Source: Ceratopteris richardii (lineage: Eukaryota > Streptophyta > Polypodiopsida > Polypodiales > Pteridaceae). From it: a DNA stretch of 64,000 nt. Positions 22,201 to 32,550 of the stretch are shown one piece after another. The stretch spans positions 85,624,277 through 85,688,276 of the forward strand of contig CM035441.1 of NCBI GenBank assembly GCA_020310875.1. Reading direction: 5' to 3'. The translations under genes were made by a program, and so were the position numbers. The stretch's first letter is position 1. Every line of letters starts with the position of its first letter. A model generated the notes under the pieces. That model was given only the letters and a program-made list of their open reading frames with translations. It was not told the origin of the DNA and ran no database searches.

Positions 22201-22660
22201 CCGAACCTATGGACATATCACCTTCAATCATGGTACCACCTCCACCCACAATATCACCATCCCCTATCCCGCCACTACCAACCTCACCACCACTCATGAA
22301 CATTTTCACATTTGCATCCACACTCCCCACCCCACCTCCCTATCCCCATGTATCAATATTCAATCAAATTGCATCCATGCATACTAATCCTCTATATACC
22401 TCATCTATAATTGATTCTACTTTAAATCAAATGTTCCAATGCATGAACCAAATAAGAAAGTACTACGCGACTTTAGGAGAGTGGTATAATATTTTGCAAG
22501 AACAATCAAACAGACTACAATCACAACTCAATTCATTGATGGTAGAAGATGGAGCACTTAACTCCAGATACACTCAACTAAAAGAAGCTCAAAATAAACA
22601 AGCCCATTAGAAGTTACAATTAGAAGCCCAAAATAAACAAGCCCATTAGAAGTTACAACT
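19251..22660 (+). pseudogene. Relic of accessory ORFs (WVPK tail, 337-like and 632-like ORFs)
   Basis: It continues the relic cut by Copia A. A WKWVPKQPYAQQ segment near 19,330 matches the WVPK-rich tail at 3104-3450. From about 19,665 to 20,460 broken frames match the 337-aa ORF (EDPPPRAMEHFHAKSYWF; LPSLLLDQPPKRFKLT; HVPTDKEAILPEEM). From about 20,500 to 22,650 they match the 632-aa ORF: a proline/threonine-rich stretch, then QMFQCMNQIRKYYATLGEWY and a coiled coil. Near 22,590-22,660 a segment of about 42 bp encoding EAQNKQAH-stop-KLQL is tandemly repeated. Many stops are present. Gene order equals the minus-strand copy, so both descend from one module. Confidence 0.75.
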
Positions 22661-22675
22661 AAGCATGGAGAACTT

Positions 22676-23690
22676 TGAAGCTGCGCTAGACACGTTAGAT
22701 TCCCAGAACCATTTTACAACTTGGGATTTGATGAAAGATGCATTTAAAAATCAATTCCAGCATGGGAATACTGCAGAGATCATCATAGAAGAACTAGAAA
22801 ATTTGAGATTGGGTTCCCAGAGTTTGTGACTAGGGCCAAGGCACTAATGGCTAAATTGTCAGATCCACCACATGATTTTTTTGTTAAGAAATGGTTAGCT
22901 AAGCCTCTACCAGTGGCCACCCAATGCAAAATAAAGGAATTAGTGTTACCTACAGCCTCCATAGAGGAGTTCATCAACACAGCTACACGACTGGAGCAGA
23001 TAAGGCAACAGTATGGAGCTACTTCTTCTCAATTACCATATTCCACAGAAATGGAGGATCCAATAATCCAGCTAAGGAAGGAGTTGGATGGCTTAGAAAG
23101 ATATAAGCCCCATAGAGAGGAGGAGAATGATGTAACTCAGTTGAGAAGGGAGATTGAAGCATTAAAGCTCCAAAAGGATGAGGAGGCCCAAGTAGAGGAA
23201 TTGGCTCAACTGTGACAAGAGTTGCAGGAACTCAAAGGAGGTGGCATCAAGAGTGGACTTTGGTGTTCCATGTGCAGCAAGCAAGGGCATATAGTAAGTG
23301 AATGTCCTCTGCTAAGTGTGACTTGCCAATTATGTAGGAAAGCTGGTCATGAGGCCCAAGAATTCCAATCAAGGGGATTACCTGCAACAACATATTGGAC
23401 CCAAGGAGGACCCCTGCCTCCAGCAAATGTAATGGCGGCTGCACCTAATCAAGGTAACACTTACAACCCTAGATAGAGGAATAACTTTGCAAATGGGCCT
23501 AGAAGGCCAATCATTTGTTTCAGATGTGGAGAATGTGGGCACTATCAAAGTAGGTGCACTCGACGAGAAAATGCCCCTCCTTGCAGAAACTGCCCAGAGG
23601 CCAGAGACCACTATACAAATTGTTGTCCTAAGAATCAAGCCTCTTCATCCGGGCCCCATATTCAAATGATTTTTGTACACAAAGAAGAAA
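22676..23690 (+). pseudogene. Gypsy gag with three zinc knuckles
   Basis: A retrotransposon gag domain starts near TTWDLMKDAFKNQF (about 22,718) and continues, after a frame change near 22,825, through EFVTRAKALMAKLSDPP and DFFVKKWLAKPLP. A charged coiled-coil region follows. Three CCHC-like knuckles come next: CSMCSKQGHIVSEC, CQLCRKAGHEAQEF (last cysteine lost) and, in another frame from about 23,515, CFRCGECGHYQSRC with a further C/H cluster. Stops at about 23,214 and 23,474 and frame changes break it. Confidence 0.8.
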
Positions 23691-23824
23691 TATTAGATCA
23701 AGTCAATGAGCCATCACCATCTACCAGGGTGGTGCAGTTAGAAGAAATAGAATCTTTTACAGTCTAGACAAGAAATAAAGGAAAGGCTCAAGTAGATATA
23801 GCTCAACAATCAAGAATTGATGGA

Positions 23825-24769
23825 TTGAACAAAGACAAAGAGACATCTGAAGACAAGGCCACTGCATGTGCAGATACAAGGCAAAAAGGAGATCCCATAG
23901 GTACCAGTGATGCCATTGGGCATGCATTCAACAGGGCTCAAGAGGAGTTTGGTAAGTCAATTGGAGCCCATGCTCTTAAGGAATCAGAGGCTTCAAAACT
24001 ACTCAAGTCCATGAAAAAGGAGGTTAGTATTTTTTATTTAATAAAGATGGATGGGAAAGTCAGGTCAGAACTATTGCAGATAATTGATGAGGCTTCCACT
24101 ACAAGTTTGGTAGCAAAGACTGCTGTTTTACATAAAGGAAAAAGTGTAGGGGAAGCACCCCTTACAGATTATAAAAGTCCTCGGCTGACAGTATCTATCA
24201 AAGGTCATGAATTTCAAGGAGTTATTGTAGACGGTGGTTCTGGCATTAACTTGATGCCTGAACATACAATGGAAAAGATTGGACTCCACCCTTTAAGGCC
24301 TGCAAATTTCACTGTTAATTTGGCAGATCAGAACAAAGCAAGGCCCTTGGGAGTGATCCCAAAAGTTCCACTTGAAGTACAAGGTGATCTATTCATTCTG
24401 GATTTTGTGGTTTTAAGATTGCCCCAGGTTGAAGGAGGATTTCCCCTCTTAATTGGAAGACCATGGCTGAGACATGCAAGTGTCATTCATGACTGGGGCA
24501 AGGACACTATGTGGGTACAAAAGAAAGGGCAAGAGCTGACACAGATTCATTTAGAAGAGGGCCTAGATAATCAAGGAAACACCAGCATGATGCAAACAGT
24601 TGGCATTTGCATGGAACCAGAATCAGAGGATCAACCCCAAATACATTTCGAGGAAGAAGAGGATATTCTAAATTGGATGCAAGCAGGCAACTCTTCCTCT
24701 TGTTTTGGAATTTTTCTTAATAATTCTTGCACGACTGAAGGTTATGATGAAGATGAAGAAAAAGTCTAG
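23825..24769 (+). CDS. Gypsy aspartic protease region (314 aa, ends at TAG)
   Basis: The retropepsin active-site segment is GVIVDGGSGINLMPEHTM (about residues 135-153). The usual D-S/T-G triad reads D-G-G, a variant seen in some plant Gypsy elements. The conserved LLIGRPWLRHASVIHDWG follows near residue 210. The frame ends at a TAG at 24767-24769, and the same frame reopens into the RT region, so this is one pol frame cut by a stop. Upstream residues link it to gag. Confidence 0.8.
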   Translation: MNKDKETSEDKATACADTRQKGDPIGTSDAIGHAFNRAQEEFGKSIGAHALKESEASKLLKSMKKEVSIFYLIKMDGKVRSELLQIIDEASTTSLVAKTAVLHKGKSVGEAPLTDYKSPRLTVSIKGHEFQGVIVDGGSGINLMPEHTMEKIGLHPLRPANFTVNLADQNKARPLGVIPKVPLEVQGDLFILDFVVLRLPQVEGGFPLLIGRPWLRHASVIHDWGKDTMWVQKKGQELTQIHLEEGLDNQGNTSMMQTVGICMEPESEDQPQIHFEEEEDILNWMQAGNSSSCFGIFLNNSCTTEGYDEDEEKV

Positions 24770-24778
24770 GTTGATGGA

Positions 24779-26572
24779 TTGGGAGAGCCCATCATAGACC
24801 ACAGAAGGGGCAGGAAGACACCCCTCAAATACAACTTGGAGGAGGATATGACAACTACAGATAAGGAAGTTACCAAGGCTAAAGGCAAGGTAAAAGACTC
24901 TAGTGAAGAATGTTCTTTCCCAATTCAAGAAATACCTGCAGGATGGATGCAGGACAAAGAGGAACACATTGAAATCCAAAATACCCCTGCTTATGAAGCA
25001 ATGCACAAAAAGCTAGTGAAAGAAGACAAGAACGGAGATGATAACGAAGATAATATGGTAGAGAGAAATCCTATCAAAGAAATACAATTAGGCACTCAAG
25101 ACAATAATCGGCCAGTTTTGGTGGCCACTTGGTTGTGGAACCACCCACGGCTCCTTGAAAAGGTAAGATCATTCTTGACCCATTATACAGATGTTTTTGC
25201 CTGGCATTATAAAGACTTAGAAGGAGTACCTGCAAATTATGGAGAGCATAGAATCCCTCTGGTTGATGGAGCCAAACCCATAAGAGGGAAGAGTTATAGA
25301 CTTAACCCAAAATATGTTGAAGCTGTCTATGTGGAAATACAGAAGATGGAGGATGCAGGAATCATCATTCCTGTGGAACACTCAGAGTGGCTCTCACCTA
25401 TGGTTATAGTACCAAAGAAGAATACCAATAAAATCAGAATTTGTGTTGACTTTAGAGCACTCAACAAGGTGACCATTCCAGATGGTTTCCCAATGCCTTT
25501 TGCATAGCAGGTCATTGAAGAAGTGGCTGGACATGCATTATATAGCTTTATGGATGGATTTAGTGGCTATAATCAAATATCAATACACCTAGAGGATTGC
25601 AAAAAGACTGCTTTTATCACACCTAGGGGAACATATGTGTATGTAAAAATGCCATTTGGGCTCAGAAATGCTCCAGCCACCTTTAACTGAAGGGTCAATC
25701 TCATTTTTGGCCCCTTATTGTTGGAATCACTTAGAATCTTCATGGATGACTTCTCTTCGTTTTCAGGTTCTCACAAGGTGACTCCTTTAGATTGTTTGGA
25801 CCATCACTTGCGACAGTTGCAGAATGTTTTCAAGAGATGCAGGGAGACTAAGCTAAAGCTCAATCCAAACAAATGTCATTTCCTTGTGACAGAAGGAACT
25901 CTCTTAGGACATGTGGTGTCGGCTAAAGGTATGGCCCCAGATCTTGACAAAATCATTTCTATATTAAATTTGCCTAAACCTAAATCTCCTAAAGAGATTC
26001 AGAGTTTCTTGGGGCATACTGGATACCACAGGAGGTTTATAAAAATGTATGCAGAGATAGCCAGACCACTGGCTAGACTTATAGGTAAGGAAATACCTTT
26101 TAAATGGGAAGAGGAGGAGGAAAAAGCATATCAAACATTACGATCAAGGTTAGTGTCTGCTCCCATTTTGGTCACACCTGAGTGGTCAAAAATATTTCAT
26201 ATACATGTAGATGCCAGTGCCTATACAGTGGGGGCAGTGTTGACACAACCCAACGAAGAATTTAAGATGGACAGACCAATTCAATATGCTAGTAGAATTT
26301 TGACTAAGGCTGAAAGGAATTACAGCACCACAGAAAGGGAAGCCTTAGCCATGGTTTTTGCTGTCCAAAAATTTCGTCATTACTTACTGGGAGTAAAATT
26401 TGTTATTATAACGGATCACCAACCACTAAAACACTTGCTCAACAAACCACAAGCCACTGGTAGAATATGGAGGTGATTATTGCTGTTCCAAGAGTTTGAT
26501 TTTTCTGTAGTCCACAGACTAGGTAAAGAAAATGTTATGGCGGATCACCTATCCAGAATCAATATGATGGAT
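24779..26572 (+). pseudogene. Gypsy reverse transcriptase and RNase H
   Basis: The frame is the same as the protease frame. Conserved RT blocks are SPMVIVPKKNTNKIRICVDF (about 25,396), then FMDGFSGYNQI, MPFGLRNAPATF and the catalytic box as IFMDDFSSF (Y-x-D-D with F for Y). RNase H follows: HVDASAYTVGAVL, REALAMVFAVQKFRHYLLG and ITDHQPLKHLL, giving the D-E-D residues. In-frame stops occur at 25505-25507 (TAG), about 25,688 (TGA) and 26474-26476 (TGA, at a position where family members have tryptophan). The gene cannot make an intact enzyme. Confidence 0.85.
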
Positions 26573-27893
26573 CAAGCTAGTGGAATCAATGATGATTTCC
26601 CAGATGCTCATCTGTTCGCTGTACAAGCTCAAGGTTGGTATTATGATATCAAGAATTTCATTAAAACTGGTGTGTATCCAAAAAAGGCTAGTGTTGTGCA
26701 AAGAAAGAGACTGCTAATCAAGAGTAGACCATATACCTTCATTGAAGATAAATTATATAGACAAGGAAAGGATGACAGGTTTAGGAAGTGCTTGGAAGAA
26801 GAAGAAGAAGTGAGGGAAGTCCTTCACTCTGCACATGAAGGAGTAGGTGGTGGGCACCTTCCAGGGCATATTATGAGTCAGAGGATACTGGATGCTGGTC
26901 TATGGTGGCCTACACTCTTTAAGGATGCAGATGAATGGGGAAAGGCATGTGACGTTTGCCAGAGATGTGGACCCAGCCAACAAAGCAGAGGCATAACCCC
27001 TTGATTGTTTCAACTTCCTGGCAACCATTTGAGAAGTGGGGCTAGATTTTGTAGGGCCCATCTACCCTCCGTCGATTCCAAAAAGAGAGAAGTATTTATT
27101 GATAGCCACAGATTATGCGACAAAATGGGCTGAAGCTATTGCCTCCCCCGACTGCACTGCCCAAATTGTTGCTGATTTCATTTACAGTAGCATCATTTGC
27201 AGGTTTGGATGTCCACTTGAAATTTGTACAGACCAAGGTACTCATTTTGTGAATAAGGTCCTACAGGAAATTTTCAACAGGTATAGAATCCTACATAGGA
27301 CCTCTTGTGCTTACTATCCAAGAGCCAATGGAAAGGCTGAATCAACTAATAAGGTATTAATTTCCATGTTAAGGAAGGAATGTATGTTACAGCCCACTTC
27401 CTAGGGCATTGCTTATCAAGGTACCCTATGGGCATACAGGTTAGCTTACAAAGAGGCCACGGGATATTCTCCATTCAAACTGGTTTATGGCATATTGCCA
27501 ATTGAGCCCTTTGAATTTTTACATGGATCACCTAAAATAGCATTCATGCAGGGAAAGAAAACTTGTGATGTCTCTTAGAGGCTTGGAGCACTACATAAAG
27601 TGGAGGAGATTCGTCTACTAGCAACAAAACAATTAATAGAGATTCAGATGAAGAGGAAGGAGGCACATGATCGACATCTGTGGAACAACAACATAGAGCC
27701 AGGCATGTTAGTTCTTCTCCATAGACCTCATCTTCAAACACAAGTGAGAGGAAAATGGTTTCCACACTGGGAAGGACCTTATCGAGTCAAAACATTGCTG
27801 AATTGGGGTGTTGTGGAGTTAGAGACACTGAAAGGAGTGGCCTTGCCATTGATCAACATATCAAGGCTCAAGGCCTACCATCAACACACTTGA
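26573..27893 (+). pseudogene. Gypsy integrase
   Basis: The HHCC finger is H-x-G-VGGGHLPGH...CDVCQRCG (about 26,830-26,975). A TGA at 27002-27004 and a frame change precede the core: D in GLDFVGPIYPP, D in ICTDQGTHFVN and E in NGKAESTNK. A TAG at 27402-27404 lies where tryptophan is expected. The C-terminal part 27600-27893 keeps KWFPHWEGPYRVKTLL and ends SRLKAYHQHT. No chromodomain is visible, which fits non-chromovirus Gypsy lineages. Confidence 0.85.
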
Positions 27894-29251
27894 AGAAGTA
27901 TGGATCACCTGGAACTGCAAAATCTGTCCAGGTTGTACATAGCTTTCTCATCTCATTTTGCTCAGTTTTAGTAGTTTTCTTTATCAATTTCATGCTTGTT
28001 CCTTGAGTTTTTAGCAAACCTAGAAGCCATTTCATAACCTCTGCAAAAGTACAATTTCTGGGTATTTTTTGGAAAATTTTTCTAGCATTTTTAGCATTTT
28101 TCTAGCATTTTTTTATCATTTTCCGATGTCATTTTCTAGCCAAGTAGGATGAATAAAGGAAGCTCTTTGTGGTCTCGGGTATGCAAATTAAGCTTAGCCC
28201 TGTAGAAAATTTTATGAGAATTTTTTTAGATTTTTTTGGCAACTTTTAGGATTTTTTCTCCAATTTTCTCTTGGATATTTTTTCAAAAAAAAAACCCCCC
28301 CCCCTGGAATTTTTGGGTTGAGGGTGTTAAATAAATTAAAAAAAAAAAAAAATCCCCCCCACCCCCCCCCTCTCCCCCCCCCCCCCCGCCCCCTGTTCTG
28401 ACACATCCCCCCCTTCCCCCCCCTCCCCCCCCCCCCCCCCCGTTCTAACACATCCCCCCCCCCCCCCCCCTTTTATTTTTTTATTTTTTATTTTTTATTA
28501 TTTATTTATTTATTTTATTATTTATTTATTTTATTTTATTTATTTTATTATTTTTTATTATATATATATATTATTTATTTTCTTTATTTTTTTATTTTCT
28601 TATTTTTCTTTTTATTTTTTATTTCTGTCTGGGCGTTCGAAAAAGGGACAAAAAAAAAGACAATTTATTTTTATTTTAGAAAACATATAAATTTCTATTA
28701 TTTTTTTATTTTTTATAGCTCAAAGCTTTTGGCTCTGGATCGTGCCTCGGATGGCCATTGTTTTCAAATTTGGAGTCATTTTCATGTATTTTGGCACCTC
28801 TGGATCCTTTTTTTGACTTAATTTTTCCAAAATCCACACTTTTCTCTGACTTTTGGTCAAAACCCACATGTTTTGAGCACATTTATCACATGGTCTTATT
28901 TCCCCACATTGTCCACATGGTCTATTCTCACCTTGTCTTACCTTATGTTTCATAATTTTCCATATGCACCCTCTGTAGCTCTACTATTTACTCATTTTTA
29001 CCCTCTCCAGACCCCATGATCATAACCCCAATCCCTCCCTTTACCAATCTGCCCAGCCACATCCTTAACCCTCCCAACCCCTTCCATCTCCGCCCCTCAG
29101 CCCTCCCTTCCAACTCCTTTCTATCCTCCCATTGCCCCCTTTTGCTTTTCCATGGAAAAATCCATTGTAGCTCCAGAATCATGGTGTCCTATATGCTCAG
29201 AGTTTTGGCTGTAGCTCTTCGAGACGGAGAGCACATTAGGTGGTCGACAAC
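27894..29251 (+). other. Gypsy 3' non-coding region with low-complexity blocks
   Basis: No gene is supported. It contains homopolymer-rich sequence (C and A runs 28285-28470, T/A-rich 28470-28720) and ordinary non-coding DNA up to the candidate LTR. ORFs predicted here are artefacts of the runs. Confidence 0.6.
28285..28720. repeat. Low-complexity poly-C then T/A-rich tract
   Basis: Runs of C up to about 18 bases are interspersed with short A or T runs, followed by about 250 bp of TTTATTTA-like sequence. Such runs are error-prone in sequencing, so exact lengths may not be real. Confidence 0.85.
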
Positions 29252-30300
29252 TGTTGAGCCCATAAAAGTCATAATGGTCAAAGTCAATCATAGTCAAAGT
29301 CAACCACAATCAAAGTCAAAAGGTCAAAGTCAAATTGGTCAAAGTCAACAAAGTCAAGGTCAAAGTCAATTGGTGCAAACTCAAAGTGCTAAGGTGCAGG
29401 TGTCAAAGTGCACATGTAGTGCACAATTAATTTTCCACAGAGGGTAAAATTGGAGAAAGTGGGTTGTAGGTTGCAGAGGTATTTTCTCTAATTTCCCTAA
29501 GGTTCAAAGTGTTTTTAAAGTGTTTTGGAAGGTTCAGGTGAACCCTCTCTTATGTGCAAAAGTGAAGAGTTAAAAGGAAAATGTGAAGGTATATGAAGCG
29601 GCAGCGTACGCAGAAGTGAAAGTATGGCCCCCCAATTAAAATTTTTGGTTTTAGTCTAAAGTTACTACAGGACAAAACAGGGAGTCGTTGGCTGCCACTT
29701 GTGAAGACAATCTTGGGACATCAAAGTGAGCACCAAGATACTCTTGCAGTTAGGAGCGTACGTGAATCGACACACTCAAATCAAGGCAAGGACTATTCTT
29801 GGACTATTCTAAGTGTAAGCAAGAGTGAGCATAGTCTAAGTGAAGCAAGAGAGAGAAGTGCAAGAGACACACAGTGTGCGACGCAGAGAAGTGAAGTGCA
29901 AGGTGTGCATGAAGAGTGACCAAGGAAGTGTGCAGAGGAGTGCTAAGCTTGTCCCCCAAGGATCCCAAGGTCTTACTGAAGTGTGTGCGCGCCGACAGAA
30001 GGTATCCATCCCTCCCCCTTAGTGGAAGCTTGGTGCAAGGTGTGCACAAGAGCAGGCTTGTAGAAGGTGGAGGTTTTGTGGAGAGGAGGCCGGCAGCAAC
30101 AAGTCCTTTGGGTATTTGGTATTTGTAATTGAGCACTCTGTGGGATTTTGCACAGAAGCATTGGTTGTATTGTGCTTCAACCTTGTAATTGTCTTACTGT
30201 AATCAATCCACAAAGGCTTCCAGTGTGTATTTTCTCTTCTAGTCTTCCCCTTTTCTCCTACAAACACTCAAATCCCTTCTTGTCTAAGAATCCCCCAACA
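29252..30300 (+). repeat. Candidate 3' LTR of the Gypsy element
   Basis: It starts TGTTGAGCCC and ends AATCCCCCAACA, giving complementary TGTTG...CAACA termini and a length of 1,049 bp. Its downstream half (GTAATTGAGCACTCTG, then CTTGTAATTGTCTTACTG) looks like R/U5 of plant LTRs. No second copy is present to confirm the borders, so this is an inference from termini and position. Confidence 0.5.
29275..29372. promoter_or_regulatory. Cluster of seven AAAGTCAA repeats (W-box-like cores)
   Basis: AAAGTCAA occurs seven times in about 95 bp, often as GGTCAAAGTCAA. The reverse complement holds TTGAC, the core bound by WRKY factors. It lies just inside the start of the candidate LTR, where U3 enhancers are expected. 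Confidence 0.5.
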
Positions 30301-30324
30301 GGATGCTATGTTGAAATGGATAAT

Positions 30325-30392
30325 ACGATCGATGGAAGCGATAGGGGCAATCCAAAATTCTCCGATTCCGCGTATCGCTTGTAACGGTCATG
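30325..30392. repeat. Palindromic repeat, copy 1 (diverged)
   Basis: Imperfect inverted repeat: left arm ACGATCGATGGAAGCGATA, right arm TATCGCTTGTAACGGTCATG. It lies between the Gypsy end and the Ulp1-like gene. It belongs to the family described for 31556-32050. Confidence 0.7.
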
Positions 30393-30735
30393 TCCTCTTT
30401 CTTCTTTACGTTCTTCTCTATCTTCTCCAATTTAAACTTTCCAACAAGAATGAAGTAAGAAACACACAATGCAGTCATATTTGTGACACGATCAAATTTA
30501 AGTGGACCATGCAAAAAACTTTTGTTTAATTCTCAAGAGGTTCAATATAACTGTATATTTCTCAAGGCATATAAATATTGTTAAGGCATATAAATATTGT
30601 TAAGGCAAATAAATATGGTTAGGATGACCATCTTCCAGATGAAGATTGGCATAAGTACATACAATCTGTACATAAATAAATCTTCCAACCTATGTTGGTT
30701 TTACAATAGATTTCAATCTTAGACTCAAAAATGAT

Positions 30736-31497
30736 TCAACCCTTTCTATCCTTTTTGGAGCCCTCTTTTCTTTGAGGCTTGTGGCCCTTTTTGGAGCTTT
30801 CACCTTGACTCATTTTCTTGGTCCCATGCTTCAATGGTGAGTGAATATGATGCCCTTTCTTTTTTTCTTCAGACTTCTTTTTATCAGGTGGAGGGGGTGG
30901 AGGTGAGTCTGGATCATTGGGGCAGATTGCATGTTTCGTAATGCAATTTATTGCTCTCTCTCTCTGATCAAGATGATCCATGCATTTGGATAGTCTGATA
31001 AATTTAATTCAGGACTGTAAAACCTTCTTTCCAAGAACCTTATAGCATTTGCAATCACTCTCGAGCCACATGACGTTGCATCTTTCTGCAACGGCACATG
31101 AATTTGTATGTATCCAAATCGCTTTTGTTCATTCAATTTAGCAATTCTAGGAAAGTTCTGATCAATATGCATCTTGAGAAGCTTTGCAGCACTGCATTGT
31201 AAAGTGAAAATCAGAATGGATGGCATGGCTCTTAAATAAAAACAAAATGTATAGCAACTTACACTTTTCAATTCCCATGTTGTGATTTAAGAGAATTGAG
31301 GAAAAGAGCTTGATATGCATTGAAGTCAACAATAATAAGACTCTGATGGCCCCTCTCAAAGGCTTCTCTGATACATTGCCTTGACTCTTTTGGGGATTTT
31401 TCTCTTGGACATTTTTCTCCTGGGCATTTTGTTCCTGAGCATTTTGGTCCTGATCCTCAGGGTACAACTTCCTTGCTGTCTTTTTGGTCCTAGCCAT
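30736..31497 (-). pseudogene. H3-tail-like N-terminus joined to a Ulp1-type cysteine protease
   Basis: The ATG at 31497 starts MARTKKTARK, nine of ten residues identical to the histone H3 tail (MARTKQTARK). A linker with NAQEKNVQEKN-type repeats follows. In the next frame, RGHQSLIIVDFNAYQALF and LFLNSL fit the catalytic H and D block of Ulp1/SENP SUMO proteases. After a probable intron (acceptor near 31,196), IHVPLQKDATSCGSRVIANA carries the oxyanion Q and catalytic C. A slip in an AG run near 30,960 leads to a lysine-rich tail (DKKKSEEKKK and further KK pairs) ending at 30736. Frame changes make it probably defective now. An H3 tail on a deSUMOylase suggests nuclear, chromatin-directed action; that is inference. 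The upstream region holds the palindrome array. Confidence 0.65.
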
Positions 31498-31555
31498 ATT
31501 CTGCACAAAATGAGAGTCTTTAGGCAAGGAAGTGGCAAGGAAAGGCAACTTACTA

Positions 31556-32050
31556 TCAAAAACTTTGATCAAGGACTCTTTCCACTATCAGAGACACGAC
31601 CGATCAAAGCGATAAGAGTCATCTAGAAATGCCCGGATGTCCCTTATCTCTTGCATCGATCGCGCTTCTAATTGTGAAGAAATATCAGTGAATACCATTT
31701 CCCTTGGAATGCATTACAACTAATTGTTTATCAAATAAAATGTTACTTCAAAGCTTTGATCAAGGATGCCATTTAAGAAGCACGACCGATCCAAGCGATT
31801 AGGATCATCCGAAAATCCTTGGATGTCGCTTATCACTTGCATCAGTCGTCCTTGAATTCATCATGAGATATCAATCAATACTAGTTCGAATATAGCGTAC
31901 AATGCATAATACTCAAGCATCACTTAGCAAAACATAATTTGCAAGCTATGATCGAGGACTCGATGCCATTTAAGAAACATGACCGATCCAAGCGATTAGG
32001 GTTATCCACAAATCCCGGATGTACCCTGATCGCTTGGATCGGTCGTGTCC
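31556..32050. repeat. Tandem array of three palindromic units (about 190 bp each)
   Basis: Three units share a lead-in (TTTGATCAAGGA...CCATTTAAGAA) and a palindrome: 31595-31664, 31781-31849 and 31978-32047. The typical arms are CACGACCGATCCAAGCGAT and its complement with a spacer containing GGAT. The array lies immediately upstream of the H3-tail/Ulp1 gene and upstream of the divergent plus-strand gene at 32587, so it occupies a shared promoter region. Stem lengths of about 25-28 bp could form strong hairpins. Confidence 0.85.
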
Positions 32051-32210
32051 ATATTACCTAACGCAGAGAGCGTCCACTATTGAAATTGTTAAGAAGCAGC
32101 TAAAAAACTTGGTGGCAATGGAACCTCGACGCTTGGAAAGTGTTGAGAAAAAAAATGAGAGAAATGAATAGGGAAGCTTAAATAGGTCTCAAAACTGAGT
32201 TGACCATTGG

Positions 32211-32393
32211 TGCCACATGGCATGCCACAATTGGTCCACATCATATAGCCATTGCAAATTCCAATGTTCTTTGCCACGTGGCATGATTTGATTGGGCCAC
32301 ATCATCTATCTATTGGGATTTCCAACTACCTTTGCCATGTGGCACTCACTGATTGGTCCACATCATTTGATCGTTGGTTCCTATCTCCTCGCC
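32211..32393. promoter_or_regulatory. Three 61-bp repeats with G-box-like and CCAAT elements
   Basis: Units start at 32211, 32272 and 32333. Each has TTGCCAC(G/A)TGGCA (a CACGTG-type palindrome; CCACGTGG in the second unit), then GATTGGxCCACATCAT, which contains an inverted CCAAT box. The array lies 200-380 bp upstream of the plus-strand ATG at 32587, between two divergent genes, so a promoter role is plausible. Confidence 0.6.
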
Positions 32394-32480
32394 TATGAAT
32401 AGCAACTCCCTTCACCAATTCAAATTTTGAACCTTCATAGAATTTGTCTCATTTCTATGCATATTTTTCTTTCTTCTTGA

Positions 32481-32550
32481 CACGACTGATACAAGCGATT
32501 TTCCCTGTTTGACCCACGTTGACTAGCTTTAGTCGCTTGCATCGGTTGTG
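32481..32550. repeat. Palindromic repeat, copy 5, next to a start codon
   Basis: Arms CACGACTGATACAAGCGAT and AGTCGCTTGCATCGGTTGTG. It ends 37 bp before the ATG at 32587, so it would lie in the 5' untranslated region or core promoter. Confidence 0.8.

Larger units (their letters stand above)
22660..30300 (+). mobile_element. Decayed Gypsy (Tat/Athila-like) LTR retrotransposon
   Basis: The gag, protease, RT, RNase H and integrase order is canonical for Ty3/Gypsy. No 5' LTR was found: gag follows directly on the accessory-ORF relic, so the element is 5'-truncated or the relic ORFs are its own 5' ORFs. A candidate 3' LTR ends at 30300. At least five in-frame stops and a frameshift near 27,010-27,035 mark it as dead. 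Confidence 0.85.

Noticed and set aside
28212-28451. Glycine-rich small protein
   Set aside because: It is the translation of poly-C runs on the other strand.
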